NCBI RefSeq assembly: GCF_000332155.1 | Contig: NZ_KB235903.1 | Coordinates: forward strand, 1,893,328 to 1,957,327 | Length of the DNA stretch: 64,000 nucleotides | Source: Kamptonema formosum PCC 6407 | Lineage (GTDB): Bacteria; Cyanobacteriota; Cyanobacteriia; Cyanobacteriales; Microcoleaceae | Reading direction: 5' to 3' | In this document: one piece after another, positions 53,190 to 63,660 of the stretch | Layout of the letters: each line of letters begins with the position of its first letter | How positions within the stretch are numbered: the stretch's first letter is position 1 | The notes under the pieces: model-generated | What the model was told of the DNA's origin: nothing | What the model saw: only the letters and a program-made list of their open reading frames with translations | Database searches by the model: none | Made by a program: the position numbers and the translations under genes

Positions 53190-54443
53190 ATGACACAATC
53201 ACAGCGTCCGCCAGCACCCCGTCCTCCCGTTCCCGGCGCTCCCCCACCACCCCCCCCAGGAGGAAGACCTCCAGTACCTGGCGTACCCAAAGCAGCAGCA
53301 CCACCGCCACCACCAGCAACACCAGCCGCTCCACCTCCAGCCGCCGCACCCCCAAGTTCCACAGGCCCGGGCCTCGCCGCTGGTAACGTCACCTTGAAGG
53401 AGATGGTGATGCGAGCCAAAGAAGAAGGCATTTCTGACCTTCACTTGGGAGTAAATGAACTTCCCCGGTTCCGCAAACGTGGCGACATTACCGATGCCGG
53501 TTATCCCGTAACCGATTTAGATACTTTTATGAGTTGGCTGCGGGAGTGTATGAGCGATGAAGAAATTGCCTACTTCCAGAAAAACTTAGACTTTGACGGC
53601 GCTTTTGACTTTGGCTTTACTCGCATTCGGATCAGCGCTTTTGACTCCTTAGCTGGCCCAGCAATGGTATTACGTCTAATTCCAGCCGAAATTTTGACAA
53701 TGGAGCAATTGAGGCTACCAGAGGTCTTTAGGAAAGTATGCGGCTACCACAAAGGCTTAATTTTGGTGACGGGGCCAACAGGTTCTGGGAAATCCACCAC
53801 AATGGCCGCAATGATTGACTATATCAATAAGAACAAATCCCATCACATCATTACCATTGAAGACCCCGTAGAATTTGTACACACAAGCCGCAAATCTTTG
53901 ATCAAGCACCGGGAAGTCGGCCGACATACCCTCAAGTTTGTTAACGCTCTCAAAGGAGCTCTGCGGCAAGACCCGGACATGATGCTAGTAGGAGAAATTC
54001 GGGACAGAGAGACGGTGGAAATCGCTCTTAAAGCCGCCCAAACGGGTCACTTAGTAGCAGGGACGCTGCACACGAACAGTGCTATTAAAACCCTGACTCG
54101 GATTCTGGATATGTTCTCCTCTGAAGAACAGCCAGCGATGCGGGTTTCAATCGCTGAGTCTTTGGTGGCAGTCATTGCTCAATTACTATGTAAAACTACA
54201 GATGGTAAGCGGGCTGCTTTCCACGACATTCTGATCAATACCGACGTGGTTAAGGAATACATTCTCAAGGGGCAGAATGAGGAAATTAACCAAATTATGA
54301 TCAAGGATACTTATGAGGGTATGACGACAATGAACAAGTCTCTGTATACACTCTATCAAGAAGGTCGTATCACTGAAGAGATTTGCATTGAAAACTCCCC
54401 TGCTGCGAACGAAATGGCTCAAATGCTCCGAGGCCGAGTTTGA
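53190..54443 (+). CDS. pilT: Pilus retraction ATPase PilT, with Pro-rich N-terminus
   Basis: 417 residues. PilT depolymerises type IV pili, which drives twitching and, in cyanobacteria, gliding and DNA uptake. Residues 1-65 are an unusual Pro/Ala-rich extension. Then come the PAS-like N-domain (about 70-160), Walker A GPTGSGKST (near 195-203), the Asp box ITIEDPVEF, Walker B region LRQDPDMMLVGEIRD, and His box TGHLVAGTLHT. The C-terminal part is typical. pilB and pilC are not in the window. Confidence 0.95.
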   Translation: MTQSQRPPAPRPPVPGAPPPPPPGGRPPVPGVPKAAAPPPPPATPAAPPPAAAPPSSTGPGLAAGNVTLKEMVMRAKEEGISDLHLGVNELPRFRKRGDITDAGYPVTDLDTFMSWLRECMSDEEIAYFQKNLDFDGAFDFGFTRIRISAFDSLAGPAMVLRLIPAEILTMEQLRLPEVFRKVCGYHKGLILVTGPTGSGKSTTMAAMIDYINKNKSHHIITIEDPVEFVHTSRKSLIKHREVGRHTLKFVNALKGALRQDPDMMLVGEIRDRETVEIALKAAQTGHLVAGTLHTNSAIKTLTRILDMFSSEEQPAMRVSIAESLVAVIAQLLCKTTDGKRAAFHDILINTDVVKEYILKGQNEEINQIMIKDTYEGMTTMNKSLYTLYQEGRITEEICIENSPAANEMAQMLRGRV

Positions 54444-54456
54444 TCGCAAATAAAAA

Positions 54457-54494
54457 TGTTAACAGTTGACTGTTAACTGTTAACTGTTAACAAT
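54457..54494. repeat. TGTTAAC heptamer tract
   Basis: Tandem GTTAACT units in the 68-base gap between pilT and the KaiB-domain gene. Confidence 0.8.
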
Positions 54495-54511
54495 TTCTTT
54501 GGTGTTTTTCT

Positions 54512-55315
54512 TTGAATTCTGACCGCCAGCCCTTACCACAACTTTTTAAAGGCATTGCACTTTTTACGCCAGGGGGAGATTTAATCTACTGTATAGACCC
54601 CAGCAAAAAAAGTCGATGGCATTTGCATTTATGTGCAGCTCTACAAGAAATGCTGGGTTTGTCAGAACCTCCCCATTTTCTCGTCCCTTGTTACACAGCA
54701 ACTATTGACCGATGGCTCGATCCCCAGACTCAGCAGATGCGAATTTCGGCTGAAGCTTATCCCCCAGTTCTGCGACATCAAACTTTACTGAATGCGGTGT
54801 TTGAGACTCAAGATTTAGTTTGGCGCGTCCGTATTGAGGAACTTTGCAATCCAATGGTGATCGCTACTTATTACAACCAATTTCCTGAACTTTGGGAAAA
54901 TCATGAGTTAATTGTACAGTTTCCGAGTGGTGAATCTCAGTCGGAGAGTGAGATAGGAAGCTTACTGGCGCTGCGGCGGCGGAGTGGGGGAGTTGCGCGA
55001 TCGCTTTATGCAGATGCGGAAGCTACCCCGCCATTAGAAACTCAAGGATATGTCTTGCGTTTGTTTGTCTCTGGTAATAACGCCGCTACTGAAAGGACTC
55101 TTAAGACTTTGCACCAACTTTTAGATCAAACTCTGGGTCAACCCTATACTTTGAAGGTGATTGATGTTTTTAAACATCCAGATCAAGCAGAAGCGGATCA
55201 AATTTCTGCTACGCCTACTTTGATTAAAGTGTGGCCGCGCCCGGTGCGCCGGATTGTGGGAGAGTTAGGCGATGTTGATAAAATTTTGCGCCTACTTGCG
55301 GTTTCAGAGGTTTAA
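54512..55315 (+). CDS. KaiB-domain protein with extra N-terminal domain
   Basis: 267 residues from a TTG start. The C-terminal 90 residues are KaiB/SasA-like: YVLRLFVSGNNAATERTLKT, LKVIDVFKHPDQAEADQIS, ATPTLIKVWPRPVRRIVGEL. The N-terminal 170 residues (GIALFTPGGDLIYCID, YNQFPELWENHEL) are not recognised. It is not the clock KaiB (about 100 residues) and no kaiA/kaiC is near. Position just after pilT may link a KaiB-type fold-switching protein to pilus control. Confidence 0.82.
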   Translation: MNSDRQPLPQLFKGIALFTPGGDLIYCIDPSKKSRWHLHLCAALQEMLGLSEPPHFLVPCYTATIDRWLDPQTQQMRISAEAYPPVLRHQTLLNAVFETQDLVWRVRIEELCNPMVIATYYNQFPELWENHELIVQFPSGESQSESEIGSLLALRRRSGGVARSLYADAEATPPLETQGYVLRLFVSGNNAATERTLKTLHQLLDQTLGQPYTLKVIDVFKHPDQAEADQISATPTLIKVWPRPVRRIVGELGDVDKILRLLAVSEV

Positions 55316-55403
55316 ATTGGTAATTGTTAACTGTTAACTGTTAGTTGTTAGTTGTTAGTTGTTACCAATTACCAATTACCAATTACCAATTACCAATTAC
55401 CAA
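55313..55403. repeat. TTAACTG and TTACCAA heptamer tract
   Basis: Heptamers fill the gap between the convergent KaiB-domain and por genes and reach the por stop codon. Confidence 0.8.
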
Positions 55404-56390
<987 letters not shown>

Positions 56391-56947
56391 TTAGGGCTTA
56401 CGCATTATTTACGTAATTCTGTCATTGCGAGTGAAACGAAGCAATGGGTACCTTTAGTTTTTTGCTATTTTTGTTTGTGTAAGTGCTATGACTGTTGTTG
56501 ACTGTCTCTAGGCTGGGATTTACAGGTCATTTATATTGAGGCGATCGCACACCTGACCTGAATTCTTACGATTTAAAGATTGGGGTCAGTCGATCTAAAC
56601 TCCTTTTAGCAATAACTTTTAACTTGTAACCGACAGCAGTATAAATTTTGGGTGGGCGACTATCGTCCTCCCATCGGTTGTAATAATAGTTCTATTTTGT
56701 TCGTATAGCCATCCTCAACCTGATTGCTGGTAACAATCAGTATTTTATAGGTCGAGCATGGCTTTTGTGTTTCTAGCTGGGTGTAGATGTCAATACCTTC
56801 TAATGCTGTGCGATCGCAGCCAGCGTCTCAATCAACCACAGCCACGACTCACAGCTTTGGTGGCAAATTATTACCTACTCAAGGTTTCAGCTATCCTAGA
56901 TATAAATTTTACCTATTAACCTATCAGTTAGGTAAGTAGGTAAAACG

Positions 56948-57112
56948 GATTAACCATTAGCTATTAACCATTAGCCATTACCAATTAGCCATTAGCCATT
57001 ACCAATTAGCCATTAGCCATTAGCTATTAACCATTAGCCATTAGCTATTAACCATTAGCCATTAGCCATTAGCCATTAGCAATTAGCCATTAGCCATTAG
57101 CCATTACCAATA
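56948..57112. repeat. ATTAGCC heptamer array
   Basis: A long array of ATTAGCC/ATTAACC/TTACCAA heptamers runs into the desaturase stop. The rest of the 743-base gap (56370-56947) carries an end copy of GGCTTACGCA/TGTCATTGCG-type sequence at about 56.39-56.45 kb, and otherwise nothing recognised. Confidence 0.85.
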
Positions 57113-57928
57113 TTACTTTTGCACCAGTTTCACCTTAGTTGCTAAACCAAGTGCTTGTAGCAATTGAATTGTCATCCAAGTTAGGTCTATCTCCCACCAT
57201 TTTAAACCGTGACGAGCAGAGTATTGAAATGCGTGGTGATTGTTGTGCCAGCCTTCACCGTAGGTAACTAAAGCTACCCACCAGCAGTTAGTAGAACTGT
57301 CACTTGTCTCGTAAGTGCGATAGCCAAATTTATGAGTAGCGCTGTTAACAAACCAAGTACAGTGATATACTAAAGCCAGACGAACAAAGATTGCCCAAAC
57401 GACAAAAGGTAAACCCCCAATTAACAACAGTAAAAGACCAAAAGCAATCTGAATGGGGAGAAAATAATTTTGGAAAAACTTATAAACTGGGTCGTCAGCA
57501 ATGTCTTTTGTACAGCGATCGATGGTGTCAAGAGCAGGACAATGATAAAACATCCAACCGATGTGACTCCACCAAAAGCCGCGCCGAGAATCGTGGGGGT
57601 CTAAGGCTCCTTGATCGGAGTGTTGGTGGTGGACTCGGTGCAATCCCACCCAGTGAATTACTCCTCCTTGACCGGAAAGGACACCGCAAAAAACTAGAAA
57701 ATATTCTACCCATTTTGGTGTCTGAAAACTACGGTGGCTAACTAGGCGATGCCATCCTAAAGTGATGCCTAAACCGCCTGTTACCCAGTGGAGAATAATG
57801 GCTAAACTAACGGCTGCCCAGTTAAAATTACTTGGGAAGAGGGCGCACAGGGCTCCAATGTGAACTACTGCCAAACTAATAATGTGCGTCCAATTGAGTT
57901 CTAGTTTGGGTTCGGTGGCAATTGTCAT
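57113..57928 (-). CDS. desC: Acyl-lipid desaturase, copy 2
   Basis: 271 residues. The three His boxes are H60-R-L-V-S-H65, HRVHH (97-101) and HNNHHAFQ near 236. It introduces a cis double bond, most likely at position 9, in acyl chains, using ferredoxin. It is very close in sequence to the next gene, with the same start MTIAT; differences are spread over the length. The pair lies in tandem 137 bases apart. Confidence 0.9.
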   Translation of the reverse strand: MTIATEPKLELNWTHIISLAVVHIGALCALFPSNFNWAAVSLAIILHWVTGGLGITLGWHRLVSHRSFQTPKWVEYFLVFCGVLSGQGGVIHWVGLHRVHHQHSDQGALDPHDSRRGFWWSHIGWMFYHCPALDTIDRCTKDIADDPVYKFFQNYFLPIQIAFGLLLLLIGGLPFVVWAIFVRLALVYHCTWFVNSATHKFGYRTYETSDSSTNCWWVALVTYGEGWHNNHHAFQYSARHGLKWWEIDLTWMTIQLLQALGLATKVKLVQK

Positions 57929-58065
57929 GCTCGATCTGGATAGAAAGTTTTGAGAAGTAAATGAGTTGTTTTTTTTGAGCGCAGACTCTCGGTAATGAGT
58001 TCGGTTTAGGCAATCAGCAATAGATTTCGATCCGTTACCAATTACCCATTACCTATTACCGATCG

Positions 58066-58884
58066 CTAATTTTCTGCTTCTGCGAGTTTTACTTTGGTGG
58101 CTAAACCAAGTGTTTGCAAAAATTTAATTGTCATCCAAGTCAGATCTATTTCCCACCATTTCAAACCGTGACGAGCGGAGTATTGAAAGGCGTGGTGGTT
58201 GTTGTGCCAACCTTCACCGTAGGTGAGGACTGCTACCCACCAACAGTTAGTGGAGCGATCGCCTGCATCATAGGTACGGTAGCCGAATTTGTGGGTAGCG
58301 CTATTGACCAGCCAAGTGCAGTGAAACACGATGACTATGCGTGCAAAAACGCCCCAAACTACAAAAGGCCAACCGCCTAAGAAGTAGAGCAAGATGCCAA
58401 AGGCAACTTGGATGGGTATAAAGTAGCTTTGGAAAAATTTATAAACTGGGTCGTCAGCAATATCTTTGGTGTAACGGGGGATTTGATCTCTGATCGGCAG
58501 CTTGTAGAGCATCCAACCCATGTGACTCCACCAAAAACCTTGATTGGAATCGTGGGGATCTGGTTCAGTATCGGAGTGTTGGTGGTGCAACCTGTGCATT
58601 CCTACCCATTCGATGGGGCCGCCTTGGCAAGAGAGGGTTCCACAAAAAACCAGGAAGTATTCCAGCCATTTTGGGGTCTGGAAGCTGCGGTGGGTTACTA
58701 AACGGTGAAATGCCAAGGTAACGCCTAAACCGCCTGTTACCCAGTGCATAAATAGGGCTAGGGCGATGGCTGGCCAGCTAAAGTTACTAGGCACGAGAGC
58801 AAACAAGGCTCCAATATGGAGAAATGCCATAAAGCCTATGATTGTCCAATCAGGGCTAAGTTTTGTTGAAGTTGCGATCGTCAT
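58066..58884 (-). CDS. desC: Acyl-lipid desaturase, copy 1
   Basis: 272 residues with the same three His boxes (H60-R-L-V-T-H65, HRLHH 97-101, HNNHHAFQ). It is upstream of its paralogue on the same strand and may be co-transcribed with it. Tandem DesC-type genes may serve different acyl positions or temperatures. Cold induction is typical for desaturases but no element is visible. Confidence 0.92.
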   Translation of the reverse strand: MTIATSTKLSPDWTIIGFMAFLHIGALFALVPSNFSWPAIALALFMHWVTGGLGVTLAFHRLVTHRSFQTPKWLEYFLVFCGTLSCQGGPIEWVGMHRLHHQHSDTEPDPHDSNQGFWWSHMGWMLYKLPIRDQIPRYTKDIADDPVYKFFQSYFIPIQVAFGILLYFLGGWPFVVWGVFARIVIVFHCTWLVNSATHKFGYRTYDAGDRSTNCWWVAVLTYGEGWHNNHHAFQYSARHGLKWWEIDLTWMTIKFLQTLGLATKVKLAEAEN

Positions 58885-58965
58885 GAAGATAAAAGGTTTA
58901 CTAACTAAGGGGCCGCATCTGCGCCATAATAAACACCGCGCACTCAGATAGTGAGCGAGGTGAGG

Positions 58966-60195
58966 ATGAATAGCACTGAACGGCTACAAGAAGCAGAGCA
59001 GGCACTCTTTCAGATTTTTTCTGGAATTGGCGCGACAGTCAAGCAAAATCTCAAACGAGTTCTTGATGCCTTTCGCCACCATCGCGTAGGTGTCCACCAT
59101 TTTGCAGGAGTAACAGGCTACGGTCATGACGATTTGGGCCGTGAGACTTTCGATCGCGTGTTTGCTGACATCGTGGGGGCCGAGGCCGCTGCGGTGCGAG
59201 TCCAGTTTGTTTCGGGAACTCATGCGATCGCTTGCGCTTTGTTCGGCACTCTCCGTCCTGGAGACGAAATGCTGGCAGTAGCAGGTGCTCCCTACGATAC
59301 CTTGGAAGAAGTTATTGGTCTGCGGGGTCAAGGTCAAGGTTCTCTAATTGAGTTTGGCATTAGTTACCGCGAGTTGCCTCTGAGTAAGGATGGAAGCGTG
59401 GACTGGCAGGCTTTAAAATCTGCTGTTACAGACAGAACTCGCCTCGTTTTTATCCAACGTTCCTGCGGCTATTCTTGGCGACCGAGTTTATCAATTTCTG
59501 ATATTGAAAAAATCGTTCAAATAGTCAAGCATCAGAATTCTAACACAATTTGCTTTGTAGATAATTGTTACGGAGAATTTGTAGATGAGTGCGAACCCCC
59601 AGCGGTAGGTGCTGATTTGATTGCGGGTTCGCTGATTAAAAATCCAGGTGGTACGATAGTGCCTGCTGGGGGCTATGTAGCAGGTAGAGCCGATTTAGTA
59701 GAGGCTGCAACTTGTCGGTTAACAGCGCCGGGAATTGGTAGTGCTGGGGGTGCGACTTTTGAGTTAAATCGTTTGCTATTTCAAGGTTTATTTTTGGCAC
59801 CGCAGTTAGTGGGAGAAGCGATGAAGGGGAATCATTTAACTAGCTATGTTTTTTATAATTTGGGCTATAAGGTAAATCCCATGCCTGCGGCAAAAAGGCG
59901 AGATGTAATTCAGGCGATTGAGTTTGGTTGTGCCGAAAAGTTGGTGGCTTTTTGTAGGGCAATTCAGCAGAATTCTCCAGTGGGTTCGTATTTAGATCCT
60001 ATCCCTGCACCGATGCCGGGATATGAGAGTGAGCTGGTGATGGCTGGTGGTACTTTTATTGATGGGAGTACCTCGGAGTTTTCTGCCGATGGGCCGTTGC
60101 GGGAACCCTATATTGCTTTTTGTCAAGGGGGGACGCATTGGACTCATGTTGCGATCGCGCTGGAAGCTGCGATCGATGCTGTGGGGCCGGCTTAG
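58966..60195 (+). CDS. PLP-dependent methionine gamma-lyase-like protein
   Basis: About 409 residues from ATG 58966 (GAGGTGAGG just upstream; a GTG five codons earlier is possible). PLP-fold type I: HHFAGVTGYGHDDLGRE, a FVDNCYGEFVDE Asp motif, and the probable PLP Lys225 in GSLIKNPGG. It matches the family annotated as methionine gamma-lyase or aluminium-resistance protein; the activity is not established. It is divergent from the desaturases. Confidence 0.87.
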   Translation: MNSTERLQEAEQALFQIFSGIGATVKQNLKRVLDAFRHHRVGVHHFAGVTGYGHDDLGRETFDRVFADIVGAEAAAVRVQFVSGTHAIACALFGTLRPGDEMLAVAGAPYDTLEEVIGLRGQGQGSLIEFGISYRELPLSKDGSVDWQALKSAVTDRTRLVFIQRSCGYSWRPSLSISDIEKIVQIVKHQNSNTICFVDNCYGEFVDECEPPAVGADLIAGSLIKNPGGTIVPAGGYVAGRADLVEAATCRLTAPGIGSAGGATFELNRLLFQGLFLAPQLVGEAMKGNHLTSYVFYNLGYKVNPMPAAKRRDVIQAIEFGCAEKLVAFCRAIQQNSPVGSYLDPIPAPMPGYESELVMAGGTFIDGSTSEFSADGPLREPYIAFCQGGTHWTHVAIALEAAIDAVGPA

Positions 60196-60261
60196 TTAGT
60201 AAAGGTTTGAATTTTGAATTTTGTAGGATATAAACTTGAGTAGGGTTTCGATTACCTCAAT

Positions 60262-61299
60262 CTAATTAACATCAACTCCCACCAAATCAGCCACAACTTT
60301 CTCTAATCCAGCTATCACTTTCGCCGTCCGTTCCCAATCAACTTTATCAGGTGTATCTTCAGAAGTATGATAAAAAGGATAACGATAAGGAGCCGTATCA
60401 GTCACCATCAAACCAGGATAACCATGCTGCCAAAAAGCCCATTGATCTGACCAACCCACACCGGGAATAACACCAGGAATTGCTGCACCTTCCGAGGGAA
60501 ATTGAGCATGGCGGCGAAAAGATGCGATCGCATCTCTCACCAGCTTACTTGACCCCGTATTACCAATAAATCCAATAAAATTCCCAGAAGTAGGATAAAG
60601 TAGATTTAATGGCGCTGGATATTTCTGACTATCCTGAGCATCTGAATAATAACCAATTGTCTCTAAACTCAACATCCCTACAATCTTTTCATTACGTTCT
60701 CTACATCTTTTCGCATAAACTAAACTTCCCATATTCGCAGTCCAGAAAAAAGGCGGTTCCTCATTGACAAATTCAACAAAACGCAGTGTTCTGTTGAGTT
60801 TTTTATCCGCAAATATTCTCGCTAAAGCCAAGACTCCCGCCGCCCCAGTTGCATTATCATTCGCCCCAGGACTACCTACCACCGAGTCATAGTGTCCGCC
60901 AACTACCACAATTTCATCTGCATTTTTACCCCCTGGAATCTCTACCTCAATGTTATAATAAAATCTATCATCAATTTTATATTCTTGTCGTTCCACTTGA
61001 TAGCCAGCAGATTGAAATGAAGTTGATAAAAAATCAGCAGCTTCGGCAAGTTTCTGATATTGAATAAAATTGCGTTCTCCAATTTCACCAGCTAACTTTT
61101 CTACATCGCGGCGTAAAGTATCACGCATCAAAATTTCCTGTGGAGTTAAAGGGGGAATTGTCCCCTTATAGCTTTTCCCTGGCATGGCAATCATAGTTAA
61201 ATATAGCCCACAAATTATAATGATTACTACAATACTCAAGATAGCAAGTCTAATTAATGCAGTACGATCCCATAATTTAATTTTTCTTGTCGATCCCAT
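60262..61299 (-). CDS. M28-family metallopeptidase, membrane-anchored
   Basis: 345 residues: a basic N-terminus and one membrane helix (about 15-37), then an M28 zinc peptidase domain. Metal motifs are GGHYDSVVGSPGANDNATG, FVNEEPPF and YHTSEDTPDK. It likely acts as an aminopeptidase in the periplasm. Confidence 0.87.
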   Translation of the reverse strand: MGSTRKIKLWDRTALIRLAILSIVVIIIICGLYLTMIAMPGKSYKGTIPPLTPQEILMRDTLRRDVEKLAGEIGERNFIQYQKLAEAADFLSTSFQSAGYQVERQEYKIDDRFYYNIEVEIPGGKNADEIVVVGGHYDSVVGSPGANDNATGAAGVLALARIFADKKLNRTLRFVEFVNEEPPFFWTANMGSLVYAKRCRERNEKIVGMLSLETIGYYSDAQDSQKYPAPLNLLYPTSGNFIGFIGNTGSSKLVRDAIASFRRHAQFPSEGAAIPGVIPGVGWSDQWAFWQHGYPGLMVTDTAPYRYPFYHTSEDTPDKVDWERTAKVIAGLEKVVADLVGVDVN

Positions 61300-61413
61300 T
61301 CTTTTTAAATAATCGCTTTACTCTTTAGTCCGCGTAGGCGGACTTTGTTTGTGTAGTAGCGGTTTCAACCGCCAAGTATTATCAAGGATTTTTTCACCCA
61401 GATTTAGTATTAC

Positions 61414-62616
61414 CTAAGATTCTGGCAACTTATATTGTCCGACAATTCGCTTAGCATATTCTGGCACATGAGCCTCTAATTTCTCTGGGTGATTCCGCTT
61501 CACATAGAGATAATTCCGAGTGAAATGAGAATCAATCGAAAACCGCGCATATTCTAAACCTTTAGGCCCAATTTTCTCAATAAATACTCCCATTAATTTT
61601 GCCGCCCACATTGGCAAAGTTACTCCTTTTTCATAGGCAGGAATACTTTGCTGAACAGCGGGCATCCTATTACCTTGAGACATCACAGGCTGAGTATTTA
61701 ACTGCTCCATTACTAAGTCTAACATCTCTTGTCCCGTATCATTTCTTACCACAATCCATTGCCAGCCAAAAGGTGCGCCCATATAGCCTACAACTAAGTC
61801 TGCTAAACTATTAACATAATCAAAACAGCTCAGACAAGATGGGGCAAAAACGTCTTTAAGTTCCTTAGTATTTAGCCCAAAAAATGGCACTTTTTCAGTA
61901 GTTCCATCTTCATGCTTAAAATGAACGTTAAAATCCTGCATAAACTCATAAGACACCACTGTTTCATGAGAACGGCTAGTAGTTTCTAGGAATTTCTGCA
62001 AACCATCACGACTGACATTATCAACACAGGGAGTACCCAAAACATAGAGCTTTTCTAAACCTAGTTTTTTCTCCACAGTTCGCAAAGCTTGAATTTGACA
62101 GCCAACGCCAATCACTAACAGCCGTTTCATCCCCGATTTTTCGATTTGTTCCAATACTGAAAGGTTGGGAGAAAGCGTTGGTTTATTGACTTTAGCGGCT
62201 AATATCTCCTCTGGGGTTGTAGCAATAATTGGCATCGGTTGAAAGCGGTCTTCTTTGGTATTTTGGACGCAAACTACGCCTTCAACTATGCCGCGATTCA
62301 GCATTTCTATGGCAATTGTACTAACAATTCCCGTCCATTGTGCGCCCTCAATTGGCTCTTTTTTGCGGGCAGCCATCATGGTTTGATTAACGCCGAAATA
62401 CCAGTCATCGGGGTTGTCGAGATTCCGCGATCGCCCGTGTATTTCTGCTTCCAGTTCTGCGATATGCTGAGTTAGGAAGGCACAAGCTTCCTTGACATAA
62501 TGGATATAATATGTATCGCACAACCCGCATTCGCTACACAGTTCTTTAGCGGGACGGCGGCTGTTTGGTTTGAGGGCCTTGGCTTTTTTGTGTTGGGTAG
62601 ATTCGATTGCGGTCAT
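61414..62616 (-). CDS. bciB: Ferredoxin-dependent 8-vinyl reductase, BciB
   Basis: 400 residues of the F420-hydrogenase beta/FrhB-like family. BciB reduces the 8-vinyl group of divinyl chlorophyllide in chlorophyll synthesis. The N-terminal Cys cluster is ELCSECGLCDTYY (about 26-38) followed by KEAC; later Cys in GVGCQ, GTPCVDN and PSCLSC complete the Fe-S and flavin site. The sequence matches cyanobacterial members (Slr1923 type). It works in the same pathway as por, 5 kb away. Confidence 0.88.
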   Translation of the reverse strand: MTAIESTQHKKAKALKPNSRRPAKELCSECGLCDTYYIHYVKEACAFLTQHIAELEAEIHGRSRNLDNPDDWYFGVNQTMMAARKKEPIEGAQWTGIVSTIAIEMLNRGIVEGVVCVQNTKEDRFQPMPIIATTPEEILAAKVNKPTLSPNLSVLEQIEKSGMKRLLVIGVGCQIQALRTVEKKLGLEKLYVLGTPCVDNVSRDGLQKFLETTSRSHETVVSYEFMQDFNVHFKHEDGTTEKVPFFGLNTKELKDVFAPSCLSCFDYVNSLADLVVGYMGAPFGWQWIVVRNDTGQEMLDLVMEQLNTQPVMSQGNRMPAVQQSIPAYEKGVTLPMWAAKLMGVFIEKIGPKGLEYARFSIDSHFTRNYLYVKRNHPEKLEAHVPEYAKRIVGQYKLPES

Positions 62617-62676
62617 CTAAATTGCTGATTTTATGGAGAGGTGGCTTTTATTAAGGTATCAGGTAGGAGGTATAAT

Positions 62677-62877
62677 TTGACTGGCGAGGTGATAACCCCG
62701 CCGGAAACCCAGACAGAGCTGATATTTGACCAACTTGTGTTAAAAAAAGATAGGAGTGATAAGTTAGCAATTACACCCGGAATATCTATTCGTGACAAAC
62801 AATTCGTTAGTTTGACGGTAAAGCAGAGGTCTGCCAAAATAGATATTTCACACTTTTGTAAGCGTATCTGCTTTTAA
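62677..62877 (+). CDS. Possible short protein after a strong ribosome site
   Basis: TTG at 62677 lies 6 bases after AGGAGG (62665-62670) and opens a 66-codon frame (LTGEVITPPETQTELIF...KRICF); an in-frame GTG at 62641 gives 78. The composition looks protein-like but no family is recognised. It lies in the 357-base gap between bciB and the tRNA genes. Confidence 0.25.
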   Translation: MTGEVITPPETQTELIFDQLVLKKDRSDKLAITPGISIRDKQFVSLTVKQRSAKIDISHFCKRICF

Positions 62878-62973
62878 GGACTGTAATTTCGTAAAGTAAG
62901 ACAATAATCTGTTAACGCGGACAAATAATTTAACCCTCGACCACAGCAAGCCGTAACTCATTCATCTAACCAA

Positions 62974-63045
62974 AGCCCTTGATGAGGATTGAACTCATGA
63001 CCTCACCCTTACCAAGGGTGTGCTCTACCACTGAGCTACAAGGGC
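62974..63045 (-). tRNA. tRNA-Thr (GGT)
   Basis: 72-base cloverleaf on the minus strand: acceptor GCCCTTG/CAAGGGC, D-arm AGCTCAGTGGTAGAGC, anticodon stem CACCC/GGGTG around TTGGTAA with anticodon GGT (reads ACC/ACT), T-arm with GTTCAATCC. CCA is not encoded. Confidence 0.95.
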
Positions 63046-63052
63046 AGATAAA

Positions 63053-63110
63053 ATTAAAAGTTAAAAAGTTTAAATCTTTAATTTTTAATTTTTAATTTTT
63101 AATTTATTTG
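63053..63110. repeat. ATTTTTA heptamer tract between tRNA genes
   Basis: AAAGTTAAAAAG then tandem TTTTTAA heptamers form an AT-rich inverted repeat like the one at 7.23-7.30 kb. Confidence 0.75.
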
Positions 63111-63195
63111 TGGTGGGCCGGGCTAGATTTGAACTAGCGTAGGCGTAGCCAGCGGATTTACAGTCCGCCCCCATTAACCGCTCGGGCACCGACCC
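63111..63195 (-). tRNA. tRNA-Tyr (GTA), CCA encoded
   Basis: Minus-strand class II tRNA: acceptor GGGTCGG with CCGGCCC (one G-T pair), anticodon stem GCGGA/TCCGC around CTGTAAA with anticodon GTA, a long variable arm, and T-arm CTAG-TTCAAAT-CTAG. After discriminator A the next three bases are CCA (63113-63111), so the end may be encoded. Confidence 0.93.
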
Positions 63196-63299
63196 ATTTG
63201 CACCCACAATCATTAATAGTAGCAGTACTCCCTCTACTTGTGCAAGGGGGTAAATGAGATTTTTGGGAAAATTAATAAAACTTCATATATAGCAACCGC

Positions 63300-63478
63300 T
63301 TTCAGCGGTTAGGGGCTAGGGGTTAGGGGCTAGGGGCTAGGGGCTAGGGGGAAAGATGGGGGAGATAGGGGAGATGGGGGAGAGGAGGAGATGGGGAAGA
63401 AGGGGGAGATGGGAGAGATGGGGGGAGAGGGGGAAGATGGGGGAGAGGGGGGAGATGGGGGAGATGGGGAAGTGGGAA
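63300..63478. repeat. GGGGCTA and GGGGGAGAT tracts
   Basis: Tandem TAGGGGC heptamers pass into about 120 bases of GGGGGAGAT-type purine repeats on one strand. Runs of G suggest possible quadruplex or triplex structure. The gap (63196-63660) has no gene. Confidence 0.85.
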
Positions 63479-63660
63479 AGAAGGGAATAGAATCAGCGAG
63501 TTTCAGTAACTCAGAACGTCCTAACTACCAAGAAGGTTGATATAACGAGATTTTCCCCAGACTCAACAGGCAGAAGTGCTATCCTTACTGAATAGCACTC
63601 TAGCTCAACTGCATCCTATACTCCTGTAGACACATAACCTGCAAACCCAGGGAGAAAAAC

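Noticed and set aside
53117-53444. Gly/Ala-rich minus-strand frames over the pilT start
   Set aside because: They are shadows of the Pro/Ala-rich PilT N-terminus.
54512-55315. Clock gene kaiB
   Set aside because: The protein is more than twice the size of KaiB and has no kaiA or kaiC beside it.
62631-62837. 68-codon minus-strand frame before the tRNA genes
   Set aside because: No start signal or family resemblance; it overlaps the slightly better plus-strand candidate.
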